From Larix kaempferi (lineage: Eukaryota > Streptophyta > Pinopsida > Pinales > Pinaceae), in assembly GCA_027924585.1 (NCBI GenBank), contig BSBM01000372.1, positions 9,097,001-9,161,000 on the forward strand: 64,000 nt of DNA, in the 5' to 3' direction. The notes beneath the pieces are model-generated. The model was not told the DNA's origin. It ran no database searches and worked only from the letters and a program-made list of their open reading frames with translations. Numbering within the stretch: the stretch's first letter is position 1; each line of letters opens with the position of its first letter. A program made the translations under genes and the position numbers. Below are positions 1 to 10,501 of the stretch, one piece after another.

Positions 1-1176
1 TTGTTGCTCATTTTTGTAAGAACTATTTCTATAAAGGAATAGAAAAGCTGTTGGACTCAAGTTTTGGCATGAAACTACGGCTATGTTGTGGATGAATGTC
101 ATGGAACTATTTCCTTCTTTACCTCTAGCCTGTATGCAATAATATTGTTGTTGATTTCTGGTGGATTATTCCTATAATCTTCTCTTTGTGTTGTATATGT
201 ATTTTCATGCTATCTTTTCTTTCTACAAGTTGTGAATGCAAAATGTTATGATGTTATGATTATTCTAATGTCCATATATTGTTTTGTAGTTGTTATACTT
301 GTCTAATATATAGCTATATGTTTTCAAAATATGTATTTCAATACCATTTCACCGCTCGTGCTTTTAATCTTTCTCCTAGCTAGGATAGGTTAGTTTAGCG
401 TAGGACTACAGTGTAGATTAGTTCATATTACACTTCATCCCCTTAAAACAAAACCCTAAACAATGGATTGGGACAAAACCAATGAAATCCAAAACCAGTG
501 AACGGTAACCTGGCCATTATTCAGATGGGTTCCCTATTCCAAAAGGTTTAAGGTCTAATTGGGACTTTCTATTGGGTAGAACCCCTATTGTCGATGCAAG
601 GAAATTTCCGAGCGTCAATAATCTACAAACGTAAGAGTATACAATCTATGCTTCTTTGTTGCAATGAATAAACAAGAGCTGCCAGTAGCTTAGTCCCTCC
701 CTTTTAAGCTATGAATAAAAGTATTATTCTTACATAGTTATAAAATGTAATTTTAACAATTTGTATGCTAATGAAGGTTATGATAAATTAGTAAATACAA
801 AATATAATCAATAAGGAAAAGGGGATATTTAAATAATCAATATCAACAAAAAATAGTAGTTGGCCCAATGTTGGAGAGGGAGAGACGCAAGGATTCCTTC
901 GAAAGGAAATCACTTTGAACGAAGTTGCTAGTCACAACCTCTTGTGTTCATGAAAGTTACAATAGTGAAGCCAACTCAAAAGCTATTATTTCCAATTTCA
1001 ACATGTATTTTCATATCATTAATTAAAAGGGTTTTACGAGAAAACTCTCAAAATTCATATGTTTCTTAAATCTAATTTAAGGTTCAATTCTCCAAATACT
1101 TTGTGAATTGAGATGTGTATTTTATTGTTGGTATTAGACAATCACCTTCCAAAAATAGTTGTCAGTAAGTGATTTG
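1..1176. other. AT-rich intergenic DNA, nothing recognised
   Basis: No open frame of convincing length and no recognisable domain on either strand. The sequence is AT-rich with short T and A runs, as expected of plant intergenic or untranslated DNA. It could hold the untranslated end of a gene lying to the left, but nothing in it shows that. Confidence 0.5.
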
Positions 1177-1355
1177 AACCAACATAGATCCATCTTAAAC
1201 CTAGATCTATCAAGCACCGAGAGGTATCCACTTTCTTGAGGTGTAATTTTTTATTTAACTTAAATTTTTTACACATCCAAAAAAATTACACCTTCAAAAA
1301 ATTGATCTCCCTTGGTGCTTGATAGATCCGAGTTTAAGATGGATCTATTGCGGTT
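1177..1355. repeat. Foldback (MITE-like) element, copy 1
   Basis: The segment is a near-complete inverted repeat. The left arm begins AACCAACATAGATCCATC and the right arm ends as its imperfect reverse complement. The arms continue inward through matching blocks (caagcacc on the left, ggtgcttg on the right; aggtgtaattt on the left, aaattacacct on the right) to a short AT-rich centre. It has no coding capacity. A second copy of the same length class lies at 11468-11647, so this is a dispersed family and not a local accident. A transcript would fold into a long hairpin. No clear target duplication was found. Confidence 0.8.
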
Positions 1356-1384
1356 TAATTTTTTTTATTTTATGAGTCGACATG

Positions 1385-1545
1385 AATTTTTTAGTTACTT
1401 TTCATTTGGTTTTAATTTTTTATTTTATGAGCCGACATGAATTTTTTAATTACTTTTTATTTTTGGTAACATAACACTACATTACGTGACAACATCTCCC
1501 CCATATTGGGCTGTAGAGCACCTCGCTCCTCTCGGTGCAATGCAA
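1385..1545 (-). repeat. Probable minus-strand Copia LTR end and polypurine tract
   Basis: This stretch resembles 12060-12195: both have the AT-rich block, an acgt-rich palindromic spot, then caaca or gaaca followed by TCTCCCCCATATTGGG and a gagcacct..ctctcggtgcaat block. On the minus strand it reads as a purine tract (ATATGGGGGAGA) immediately followed by TGTT, the usual polypurine tract and 3' LTR start of a Copia element. The rest of the element is not recognisable here. This is inferred from layout and from the second copy. Confidence 0.4.
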
Positions 1546-2512
1546 CTATTTGGATTTATTGTTCATCATTATATGGAATCTAATTTTATCTTCAGCAAAT
1601 TCATGTTTTCGGGGAGGGATATCGAACATCAAACATTGCCAATGGTTATTTTCATTGACACTGCAAAATACGATTCCACGTTAGCTCATTCATACACCTT
1701 ATATATACTCTACTACATGCAGTCCATGTATTCAAAAGAACTACCATTACTGCCAAGGATATCGTAAGGAAGCATGCCTTAAAATCTTTACAAAGGGAAG
1801 AGCCATATCACATACATGAATTTCCAACCTGCACTTTTTTTCCAAATGTTGCATGGTAAGATCATCTAGGCATACTATTTACATATAAATGGATGATATT
1901 TTACTACCAAAATATGAGTTGCAACACTGATAATGACAAAATCAAAGTGACTTGGAAAGTATGATGTCTCTGTTCATTGAAACCGAATTGCAATTAAGCC
2001 TCTGATGTGATCATGTAGTTGTAGTAGTCACAATTCCATAATAGGTCAGGGATGCTATTTTCCATTGTTAAGAAGCATCTAAAGTCCCGATCCTCTTCAT
2101 TACCTTCCGTATTCAATAGGAAATGGGCATATGATCCAAGAAAATTGCTACAAAATAGAAACAATTAGTTATATATCATCAATTTAAATGGTTTCATTTA
2201 TTAAAAGCCATAGATCTAACATACTTGTATAGAAAATTGAAACACAAAGCTTCCCTCCCATGTACATGAGCTATGATTAAATTTATAAGTTTGAGAAGCA
2301 TCATGATGACAACCCACCAAATCCTCATCTAGGCATATCTAGACCTGTACTAGACCGATTGGCACTAGTACAATAAACATCTCAACCTTAGTCTCAAAAT
2401 AGGATAAAATGTAAACAAACCAATGTAGGTAACAACGAAGGAGATAACAAAAAACCCTACACATGAATGTGCATAATTGGATAAATCAATAAAGAAAGAT
2501 AGATGATACTAG
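1546..2512. other. Intergenic DNA, nothing recognised
   Basis: No conserved frame or repeat was recognised. The part nearest 2513 may contain decayed downstream exons of the TPR-like pseudogene on the minus strand, but no motif could be read there. Confidence 0.4.
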
Positions 2513-3115
2513 CTAATCATCCAGGGGAGTCTCAACAACTTGAACAAAGTAAGATTCTACACAAAGTGTGTCTTTATGAACATCCCATGTGAGATCGACA
2601 TAAAGAGAGAGGACATCTCCATCAACAAGATTGGCTAGAATGACCCTCCCATAATATTCCTTAGCTTTTTCTAGATCATGCCAGATCTAAATAGACACAA
2701 AACCAATATAATTAAGATTTGTTTATGTAAGAATATATATTTTATAATAGTGTGTCTTTGATATATAAGATGATGGATGACATGTTGTGAACAAGGCTAA
2801 CATGATTAATTATTTAACAACAACCTAAGGCAATTACTTAAAATGAAGTTCAAATTCCTCAATACTAACCTCCTGTAGGAACCTCGCATAATTTGTTAAC
2901 ATAAGTGGGTTTCCAAGATCTGCTTGTAGCATTATCCTGTAGTAAGCATCTGTGCTATTGGAATATGATCCTTATCCACCTCCTCTCCCTCCATAGCCTC
3001 CCCCACCAGACAACCCGCTTCCATCTTCACCCCCAAATCCTTCATTAACATAACCCATCTCAATTTTAGATCCAAAAACAACTCTATTGCACACTAAAGA
3101 CACTCTAGTGCCTTC
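2513..3115 (-). pseudogene. TPR-like superfamily protein pseudogene (two exon remnants)
   Basis: Minus-strand translation of about 3115-2870 gives a glycine-rich stretch (SGGGGYGGRGGG), an in-frame stop, then DAYYRIMLQADLGNPLML and NYARFLQEV. It ends at a donor-like CAGGAG|GTTAGT. A second block at 2686-2513, after an acceptor-like TTTAG, gives DLEKAKEYYGRVILAN, then DGDVLSLYVDLTWDVHKD, then a stop where the family continues into another repeat. The order YYR..GNPLLL.NY..FL.EV, intron, D...AEEYYGRAIL..P.DG.VLSLYA.L.W matches plant tetratricopeptide-like proteins. Two stops, several lost consensus residues and the missing C-terminal repeats indicate a nonfunctional copy. The conserved intron position argues for duplication of genomic DNA, not retroposition. 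Confidence 0.75.
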
Positions 3116-3144
3116 AAATGGATGAGAATCGACACCTTCCCTCC

Positions 3145-3330
3145 TTAACCTCCAAATCTATCAAGTGTTTGACCTTGCCTCTTTAAGGCATAGACTACAT
3201 CCATGGCAGTGGGAGTCTTTCCCCTGGTGTTTTGAGTATATGTGACGACATCCCTCTCCAAATATCTTCAAACCTCTCGTTGCTTCTAGAGAAGTCTCAG
3301 TTGTCCTTGAAACCATGGTGGAAACTATGG
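3145..3330 (-). pseudogene. Histone H4 pseudogene fragment
   Basis: Reading the minus strand from about 3330 to the TAA at 3145-3147 gives the C-terminal half of histone H4. The segments [15 protein letters not shown] and then [13 protein letters not shown] are clear, followed by a changed tail ending FGG and a stop at the normal place. At least one frameshift separates the upstream part (EATRG..LKIF) from the VTYT part. The first half of the histone, with the basic tail, is absent. H4 is almost invariant, so these substitutions and the frameshift mark it as dead. It abuts the TPR-like pseudogene on the same strand, so both may have moved as one captured or duplicated block. Confidence 0.88.
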
Positions 3331-4706
3331 CTTGATGTCAAATTAATGGCATGAAGCAATCAACACTAGCATGAAGCGATCGACACATTTCTTGGCTAGG
3401 ACGCATTTCTTGTTCAACACGACCAGCTATACGAAGGACAACCTAGAACCTGCAAATTAGGTCAGTAACTTGGGCACCAAGCATTCACTCCTAGGGTGGT
3501 AGGTAAATTGGGCACCAAGCACGACACAATGTCGAATTGGCTTTAAATATTTGTTGGCAACTAATGCTAATGACATTAGCTAATCTTAATGACATTACAA
3601 TGTGAGATAATAATTTGAATGGTTTTGGTAAATGATACAATGCAAACCTTTTGTTATTATTTTTTTCAATTTTTAAATGATCACACAATGATAAAAAAAC
3701 ATCTAATCCACAACTATTGTCCAATAAACATTAAGATAAAAACTAATTAAAACTAATTGAAAAATAATGTTTATTTAGTTTTACTTGAAAAATTCGATGT
3801 TTTCCAATTTATATACATAGATGTGAAACAAAGCTAATTTTTTTCTCCGAATTTGATTTTTTCCTAAACTCAAATTGTTTTTTTTTTAGTGTAGAAATAG
3901 ATTCAGTGATCAATAACCCCCATAGCATCCAAATTATGCAAGCTTGAAAGCTATTATTTGGAATTCCAAAAATTTATGGTCTGTATAAAACAAACCAGAA
4001 AAGAGAAAAACAAGAGAAAGAAAGAGGAAAAACATCGCATATTTAGACTACACGGATGTGAAACCGCGTAGGATAAAAGACAACCAAAACCCCCCGCTTT
4101 TCTGGCAATTTTGGGATAAAAACCGGTTAAATTTTTTGCTGAAAATTGTTATTTTCACAATTTTGTAATTTTTGCAATCGGGATTGTCTGTTTTACACTA
4201 ATTGCCCCATTTTAAAACTACTCAGATCTTCGAAATTGCCATCTTAACACTCCAAATAGCGATTTTGACCAGATTTACTCTGCTGGATTCCAACGAGTCG
4301 GGAGCGTTTATACAGCTCCATGTGAAACTAATAGGTTGAACATATAGTCGATGCGGTTGGAGGGGCTATAATTAAAACTACCGAGGGACTAGAATTAAAA
4401 AACTATTTATCAGAAACGGAAAGTAACCTTGTGACTTGTGGACTTGTGCCAAACTATAGACTAATCTGTGACCCAAACCTAAATTTGCGTAATCTGCAAC
4501 CCACGCAAAACAAGGGACAAGCGTACGATTTTATCAATGCTACTATACAAATAGAGTGTAAGATTATGCGACTGTACTTCAACGGGCACGACCGTAATTA
4601 AGGTCGAAACTGTATTTTTCGTTTGTGGGTTGGCCTTCGTTTTGGATTTTGGAGTACCCATTTACATTGATCTTCATTCGATCAGTAATTAAGATAAGCA
4701 GCGGGA
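3331..4706. other. Intergenic DNA and upstream region of BRICK1
   Basis: No coding content is recognised. The last few hundred bases presumably include the promoter and 5' untranslated region of the BRICK1 gene starting at 4707. No TATA box or transcription start can be assigned with confidence. Confidence 0.4.
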
Positions 4707-5789
4707 ATGGCAAAAGCTGGGGGCATTACCAATGCAGTGAATGTGGGGATAGCAGTACAAACGGATTGGGACAACCGGGAGTTCTCTGCTTCCCTAGCTC
4801 TCAATGTTCGTCGCCTTTTTGAATTTCTGCTGCAATTTGGTATGTGGGTTTCTATCATTATCTCACACTTTTTGCTCTGAAAATTGGGGGATTTCTCTTA
4901 GGTTGCTTCGGGCTCACAATGGATCTGGTCTTCATATGCTTATTATTAAATGTATGAAGAACTTTTATCAATGAAGACAATATGCAATGGATCTGTACAA
5001 ATCCCATGTACTGTAAATACCCAAACCTATATTTTCCAATGAAAGGGCATTCTTTTAAACAGTCCCACCTTTGTCTTAGTTTATAGATGAAGGTTTTGTA
5101 TGACGATCTTCAAAATGATCTTCCAGCACTTAGTTCCGAGAACTAACTCATACCCATCTTGACCTCTCTTTTATGGACCTCAGGGTTGTGAAGTTCTTGA
5201 TTGCGTCGCAATATATGATATGTTGCTCATTTATGTGAACTCTGAGATATGCATTATTTAGCTGCACAACCTCGATGTGTATATCACACCCTGGTTTAGA
5301 TGGGTCTGTACTAGTGTCTATATTGAGTGCACCCAATTCATCATCTATATTCACTACATTTTATATACAAATAGACAAAGTGTTGGTGGTTCCCTGTCCT
5401 AATCTGAGCACCTAGCTTTTCTAGGGTTTTATACAATGATCTTTAATAGGTTGTCCTCCATTTTTCCTATGGATACATTAGTTTGGTTTTTGTTTGTTGT
5501 GTAATTTTCTGAGAGAAGACTATTTACCCTTTGTCCAGAGGCCTCAACTAAAAGCAAGTTGGCAGCACTGAATAATAAACTGAAAAGCCATTGATATGAA
5601 AATGGATTCACTAGTTTTGTTTTTGTTTGTAGTATAATTTTCTGAGAAAGACTATTTACCCTTTGTCCAGAGGCCTCAACGAAAAGCAAGTTAGCAGCAC
5701 TGAATGATAAACTCAGTACATTGGAGCGTCAGCTGGAGCTACTTGAAGCCAAGGTCAGCATTGCATCAGGCACTTCTGGGTTGGCTTGA
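4707..5789 (+). CDS. BRK1: BRICK1, small subunit of the SCAR/WAVE complex
   Basis: Two coding exons, 4707-4839 and 5671-5789, joined across an 831 bp phase-1 intron with canonical ends (TTTG|GTATGTGG and TTTGTCCAG|AGGCC). They encode 83 residues starting MAKAGGITNAVNVGIAVQ and ending SIASGTSGLA, close to the roughly 83-85 residues usual for plant BRICK1. The N-terminus, the NVRRLFEFLLQFE core and the downstream heptad-like coiled coil (KLAALNDKLSTLERQLELLE) agree with the family as I know it. BRICK1/HSPC300 is the smallest subunit of the SCAR/WAVE complex, which activates ARP2/3 actin nucleation and shapes lobed epidermal cells and trichomes. Nothing interrupts the frame, so this is probably the one functional host gene here. 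The start is fixed by the conserved MAKAGG. Flanking UTR introns cannot be excluded. Confidence 0.95.
5471..5714 (+). repeat. Tandem duplication of intron end plus start of BRICK1 exon 2
   Basis: Two copies of about 112 bp, 5471-5582 and 5603-5714, each contain a T-rich tract, the same acceptor (TTTACCCTTTGTCCAG) and the first 44 bp of exon 2. The downstream copy is the real exon. The upstream one lies inside the intron. The copies differ by a handful of substitutions and a one-base indel, so the duplication is not very recent. Confidence 0.9.
5539..5594 (+). pseudogene. Intronic duplicate of BRICK1 exon 2 start (candidate poison exon)
   Basis: The duplicated acceptor is followed in the correct phase by codons for ASTKSKLAALNNKL, then KSH and a stop at 5592-5594. 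If this acceptor were used, the product would end shortly after the N-terminal half and lack the coiled coil. The acceptor and its pyrimidine tract are as good as those of the true exon, so it could compete for splicing. A matching internal donor was not obvious. The function, if any, is inference. Confidence 0.7.
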
Positions 5790-6959
5790 TCCATGCTCTC
5801 TTTGCCCATTGGAGACACGGAAAAGAGCAAATTTTCAGACCAGAATTATAAAGTTTACACCTCGGGAGATGAGGAAAAGCTTCGTTAAGCATGATCCGGC
5901 GTTGCACTAAAATATGGGAGTAACTGACAACGCCTTACCTCATATATCCGTTTAGTTATGTCTGTAAAATATGTTTACCTGTTAAGTATTGATACGCACA
6001 ATCTTTTTCTCCACTATTTTATACAAATTCAGGGCTTACACCATGATATCTTTGTTAATTCTAAATCCCTGCGGATACTGTATTTAGCTCCCAAACTTTT
6101 AATATATCTTCTTATATTGATTTTGCTCCAGAGATGGATTTAAATACAATGTTGACATAGCAGGAAAAGTGAGCGCTTCATGTAGGCTGATGAAAGTAAA
6201 TTTGAAGTTATCTATACTAAAAGAAAAGGCAAGGTTTCCCAGCATGTCTTACTGGTAACTGTTGCAATAATTTACACTGAGTGATTCTTTCTTTGTTTTG
6301 TTTTTCACAGTATCATTATTCCTGCATTCTGTCTTTCCATTTTTATTTGTGCATTGTAATCTAGTATGAGATTTGTAGTATATCTGATATCATGATTTCG
6401 GGTGTCGAATTGGCCATTTGCTAGTTCTACCTAATCTTTTTAATTTGCTCTAATTTTTACCTTGCTGAGTTTCTAGCTTCATTTCTCTTGAATCCTTGTC
6501 TGGCTTGTTAGTACATGGAAGAATGAAAGAAATCATAATATTTTCCAGGAATGACAAAATACTGGCAATAGCATAGAGATGTATACGTGAATGCATTATA
6601 TAGCAAACGTGAAACACAGAAGGTTTCTATATCCCAGAGTAACTTCATTAATGTTAAGAGAATACAACAGAAGTTTGAAGAAGATGGGCATTGAGAAATA
6701 AAACAGGAAATAACTCATGAAACTTGTGCGGAAGCCTAGAAATGTGCTATGTTTGGGTGGTGTGATACAGCTGGTATGACTGTCATTCAACAACAATCGG
6801 AATGTTGTGTTCCTTATTAATAACAATAAAATTACTCAAGGTTCAACAAATGGTCCTACCGGCTGAAGAATCATGTGTTGTTGGATGTGTGATTAGGTCT
6901 TTCTTTGTTATTCTGAAAGTTAACTTACCCCCTTTTCTAGACTCTAGTAGATGGCATTT
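5790..6959. other. BRICK1 3' region and intergenic DNA
   Basis: The sequence directly after the BRICK1 stop is expected to be its 3' untranslated region, but no polyadenylation site could be assigned. The remainder holds only short chance frames. Confidence 0.4.
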
Positions 6960-7125
6960 TTTTTTTATCCTCAAGGCTGAAGCATTCACTGTCTATGCAA
7001 AGGAGCTAGAAATATTAAATAACGGTGACCTGGAGGTCTACGTTATATCCAAGGAGCACCCAGAGGGTGTCTCGTGTGGACTGCAACATAGTTACCAGCA
7101 ATGGGAGATGAGGGAATCATGGTAA
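6960..7125 (+). other. Unrecognised coding-like segment
   Basis: A T-rich tract is followed by a frame reading KAEAFTVYAKELEILNNGD, then LEVYVISKEHPEG, and a stop at 7123-7125. Its composition (balanced charged and hydrophobic residues, few low-complexity runs) resembles a final exon more than random AT-rich DNA, and a pyrimidine-rich acceptor-like stretch precedes it. I do not recognise the family and find no upstream exon. It may equally be a chance frame. Confidence 0.2.
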
Positions 7126-7187
7126 TATGCAGCAACATGTGCATTTAAAAGACAAAATACAAGAAATTTCACATAAATATATAAAAG

Positions 7188-7264
7188 ATAGCTTCAATGA
7201 TTTTGGATTTTCACTGTGTATGTAGTTTAGCAACCCAGTAAAAATCCAAAATCATTGAAGCTAT
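7188..7264. repeat. Perfect 24 bp inverted repeat (short hairpin)
   Basis: The arms 7188-7211 and 7241-7264 are exact reverse complements over 24 bases, and after one mismatch four more pairs form toward the centre, leaving a loop of about 20 nt. An RNA from either strand would form a compact stem of microRNA-precursor size. It may instead be a small MITE. No second copy was seen in the window. Confidence 0.6.
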
Positions 7265-8017
7265 GTCTACCCACTGTGAAAGCATACACACTTATATAAA
7301 AGATGTCCTCAGTCAAATTCGCTGCCTAAAAATTGAAGCATCGTGGAGAAAAGAAAAACAAGAAAAAGCTAAGATCTAAAGTTCTCCCAAGAGATTAATA
7401 TGAATTTGAATGCGTAGAAAGTTCTGACTAGGAGATACGAGACTTAGCCAGAATGATGTCCTAAGAGAAATACATAAAAGATCGGACGGCATGTGAAATA
7501 ACTAAAATTTTCCTTTGCATAATCTCATAAAAAGGAAAAAAGTATCTCTTCAATTGAAGGACGGCATTGAAGTAGGCATTATTGCAATGTTGTTCCTGCC
7601 CAACTAATCACCTTACAGCTGTTCTAGGGAGTAGCTTCTCCTAAGACTAAGAGGAACAACAAGAGAATGAGTTTCAGCATGCACTACAAGGCTGGACATT
7701 GGATGCTAAATAGATGGGGTATATATGAGATACATTGAATCGGACATCTCTACCCCAAGTGTATTATGTTGTCTTGTTGGCAAAATTGCAAATTGGAATG
7801 ATTTCTTCAAAATTCACTTGGTTGCAGTTGGAAAGTGATCTCTTAACTCAGAGATGCCTTTCAAAATTGACTCTCTTAACTGTTGCCAATTGAAACCTAC
7901 ATCGTCACTTTAGCATGCCAATTTGCAGCCTAGAACAAAGATCGGTAGCGGGTTCAAAATCTAATGGCTAGTCTCTGAATAATGCCTTCTTGCTTTGCAT
8001 CAACCTAGTAACTAGTT

Positions 8018-8640
8018 ACTGACTTCCTCCAAATTTTTTCTTTGCTGCATAACAAGAGTTTGGTAACCCTCTGCCCTGGCCTAAAATTCAGTGCATTGTG
8101 CTTTGAGCATGTTGACTTCTTTGTTCTTCTTGGAGATCTGCAATTTGGTTTATCTTTTCCTCAATAATGGGTAATTTCGTGACATCTAAATAGATTGTTG
8201 AATCTTGCATTCTAACCATTTAATTGTATCCTGTTGTGACTTGCATAACACAGGAAATTTCTGCAGCTCAGATAAAACTTCAAGTGAGTCCACAGATGCC
8301 ATTTGGACTAACGCACCCACTTTGCCCAACGCTTCTTGCTTCTTGACGTCTTCTATGCAATCCAAATTTCTCAGTCGCTGCTGCTCTTTTCGATGATTAA
8401 CGAGTTCTTGCAGTCATTTGTTCTATTGTCTTCTCCAGTACCTCCGAAACTAGCCTATTGGATTTGAAGGCAATTTATCATCCTTCGACTCAAATTCAAA
8501 ATAGAACTTCAGATAAAAGAAAACACCACTTTTCGTTCGTTGCTGGTTAGGAGTTAGGACTTCTAGATGCTATTGAAGCATTCTGAAGTCCAACTCTTGA
8601 CATGAAGAAATCAATGAAGGGGTGTCTAACTTAACTGGAT
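8018..8640 (-). pseudogene. Decayed coiled-coil gene fragment, copy 1
   Basis: One minus-strand frame over 8395-8195 reads QQRLRNLDCIEDVKKQ, EALGKVGALVQMASVD and SLEVLSELQKFPVL. Continuing to 8018 it gives LKAQCTEF, a stop, then ARAEGYQTLVMQQRKNLEE and another stop. Upstream on the same strand (8600-8440) short stretches such as LVSEVLEKTIEQMTAR occur in shifted frames. The density of Leu, Glu, Lys and Gln suggests a helical, coiled-coil protein. I do not recognise it. Stops and frameshifts make it nonfunctional. About 330 bp of it is duplicated at 8862-9165. Confidence 0.45.
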
Positions 8641-8861
8641 CAATAACTACTCTGCAATGGAATGCCCCCCAATTCCATTTGAATGTAGAGGGCCTAAAAC
8701 TCTACATAGGCTTGTTGCTCAATTGCTCCATTGCTTTTAACATCCTGTATAGGGAACGACTTCTATGCTTGGCAGTAGCAGCTTCAACTCCAAAATTGAA
8801 CGACTAGTCAGTAGTTGGCTTCGAGTGAACAGTGGCTATTTTTCTTTGCATTGATTCTGTA

Positions 8862-9165
8862 TTGACTTCCTCCAAATTTTGCCTTTTCTCCATAACTAGA
8901 GCTTGGTAGCCCTCTGCCTTGGCCTGAAATTTAGTGCATTGTGCTCGGAGCACTTGGACTCCTTAGTTCTTTTTGTAGATCTGCAATATGGCATCTTTTC
9001 CTGAACAAATGGGCAGTGTTCATGACATCTACATTGTTGAGTCTCCTACTTGTATCTCGTGGGGACTTGCATGAAACAGGAAAATTCTGCAGCTCAGGTA
9101 AAATTTAAATTAGTCAACGAATGCCATTTGGGCTTACTCACCCAACAAAGCTCCAAGTCGTGCAT
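8862..9165 (-). pseudogene. Decayed coiled-coil gene fragment, copy 2
   Basis: A direct duplicate of 8018-8345, alignable along its length (gacttcctccaaatttt, ccctctgcc..tggcctgaaat, gcagctcaggtaaaa). On the minus strand it keeps QCTKFQAKAEGYQALVMEK followed by RQNLEEV, without the stop that copy 1 has in this stretch, but the region upstream is frame-broken. The two copies have therefore decayed independently after duplication. The protein family is unknown. Confidence 0.45.
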
Positions 9166-9580
9166 TTATTTCTTTGTGCTCTCCCTTTTTAGTGGCCAAT
9201 TATCATTTGTTTTCCCTCAGCAATCTTCCTCTACTTTTATATTCTCATCTTCCCCATCTTATATTTTGTTTTTGCCAATATGAATTTTGTTTTGTGTAGG
9301 ATTGACACAAAATCATGTCGGATTTCCTTTGAATTTTGGGCATTTTAAAAATATTCATCACGAGTTTGAATGCATTCTACCTGCCCACAATGTCTCAAAT
9401 AAAATCATGTGCTGATTCACTTTAGTTTATGATATCCTGTGCATATTTACCATTTATAACACTCGACAGAAAAGATCGAGAAAATAAAAGAGTTGGAAAT
9501 CTCTGATATTTATAAAGTCCAATATTGTGCATGCCTTCACTATATTGGTTTTTGAGGCTACAAACCAACACGGCTAGAGC

Positions 9581-9708
9581 GATTGAAGCCACAATTCCAT
9601 CCCAAGAAGTTATAGTTAATCCAAGGGCGTGGTTTCTTAGACGTGATTGAAGCCACAATTCCATCCTAAGAAGTTATAGTTAATCCAATGTCGTTGTTTC
9701 TTAGACTC
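9581..9708. repeat. 64 bp tandem duplication
   Basis: Units 9581-9644 and 9645-9708 both run from GATTGAAGCCACAATTCC to a ..TTTCTTAGAC end, with only a few substitutions between them. Recent local duplication in noncoding DNA. Confidence 0.85.
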
Positions 9709-9781
9709 TGTTCTGTATGATGAATATTAAAGCTAAAAACAGAGAGCTAAGACTAGTACTTGGTTGAAAATGATATCAATA

Positions 9782-9882
9782 GTTAGAATTCATTGCCTTA
9801 CTTGAAAATGAGGGCCAAGACTAATTGTACTTGTGTTCTTGTACTGTTGATATAATTTTCAACTAAGGCAATGAATTCTAAC
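9782..9882. repeat. Inverted repeat with 28 bp arms
   Basis: Arms 9782-9809 and 9855-9882 are reverse complements with one mismatch, separated by 45 bases. A related TTGAAAATGATATCAAT block sits just outside the left arm, with its approximate complement just inside the right arm. A MITE or foldback remnant is the simplest reading. Confidence 0.65.
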
Positions 9883-10501
9883 TTGTTAACAAATTCGCTT
9901 AAAGTCGGGATGGTAGACCATTTCCAAAAGGAGGGAAAGAGATGCCATCCGAAGGAATTTCTGCAAGCCTATCAAAGATTAATGTGCTTATTAAAATGCC
10001 CACAAATATGTTCTTAGAAGTTCCACAAAAATAGTTTAATGGTCTCTCTGTGTAGGACCTTAATTTCATTTAGAAAAGTGTACTCTCAAAATATTACATG
10101 AAGCAGCTGAACCAAACAAGTCTTGCAAGCCACTAGAGCTAACAACCATGTTGCTTAGGTGCGAAAAACTTAAAAGTGAGCATAACAGCACAGAAAGTGC
10201 GTTCTCACCCCACCACCACCTGCCTCGTCAGGGGTGAAGGATTTTCTGGATAACTAGGTGCCAAATAAAGGAATGGGAACGTATGAAAAAGGTAGATTTC
10301 AGAAGGACCAAGTTTCCGCATGGATATATAGTATGCTTATTTGCTTAAAAAATATAAAATGCAATAATAGCAATTTCATGACCCTCGTTGAGGAAAGGAT
10401 TTTCTTAGCAATAATGAAGCAAGCAAGAATGAAGTGGGAAGTAATAGTGTCCGAGGTGAATTACGATGTAATTTAAAGCTTAGACAAAAGGTTAGAATCA
10501 T

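Noticed and set aside
1486-1767. 93-codon plus-strand frame
   Set aside because: Overlaps the LTR/polypurine-like junction at 1495 and shows no conserved motif.
4625-4822. 65-codon plus-strand frame over BRICK1 exon 1
   Set aside because: Different frame from the conserved MAKAGG start at 4707; shadow of the real exon.
5429-5689. Minus-strand frame with an internal repeated VEASGQRVNSL segment
   Set aside because: Antisense shadow of the duplicated BRICK1 exon start.
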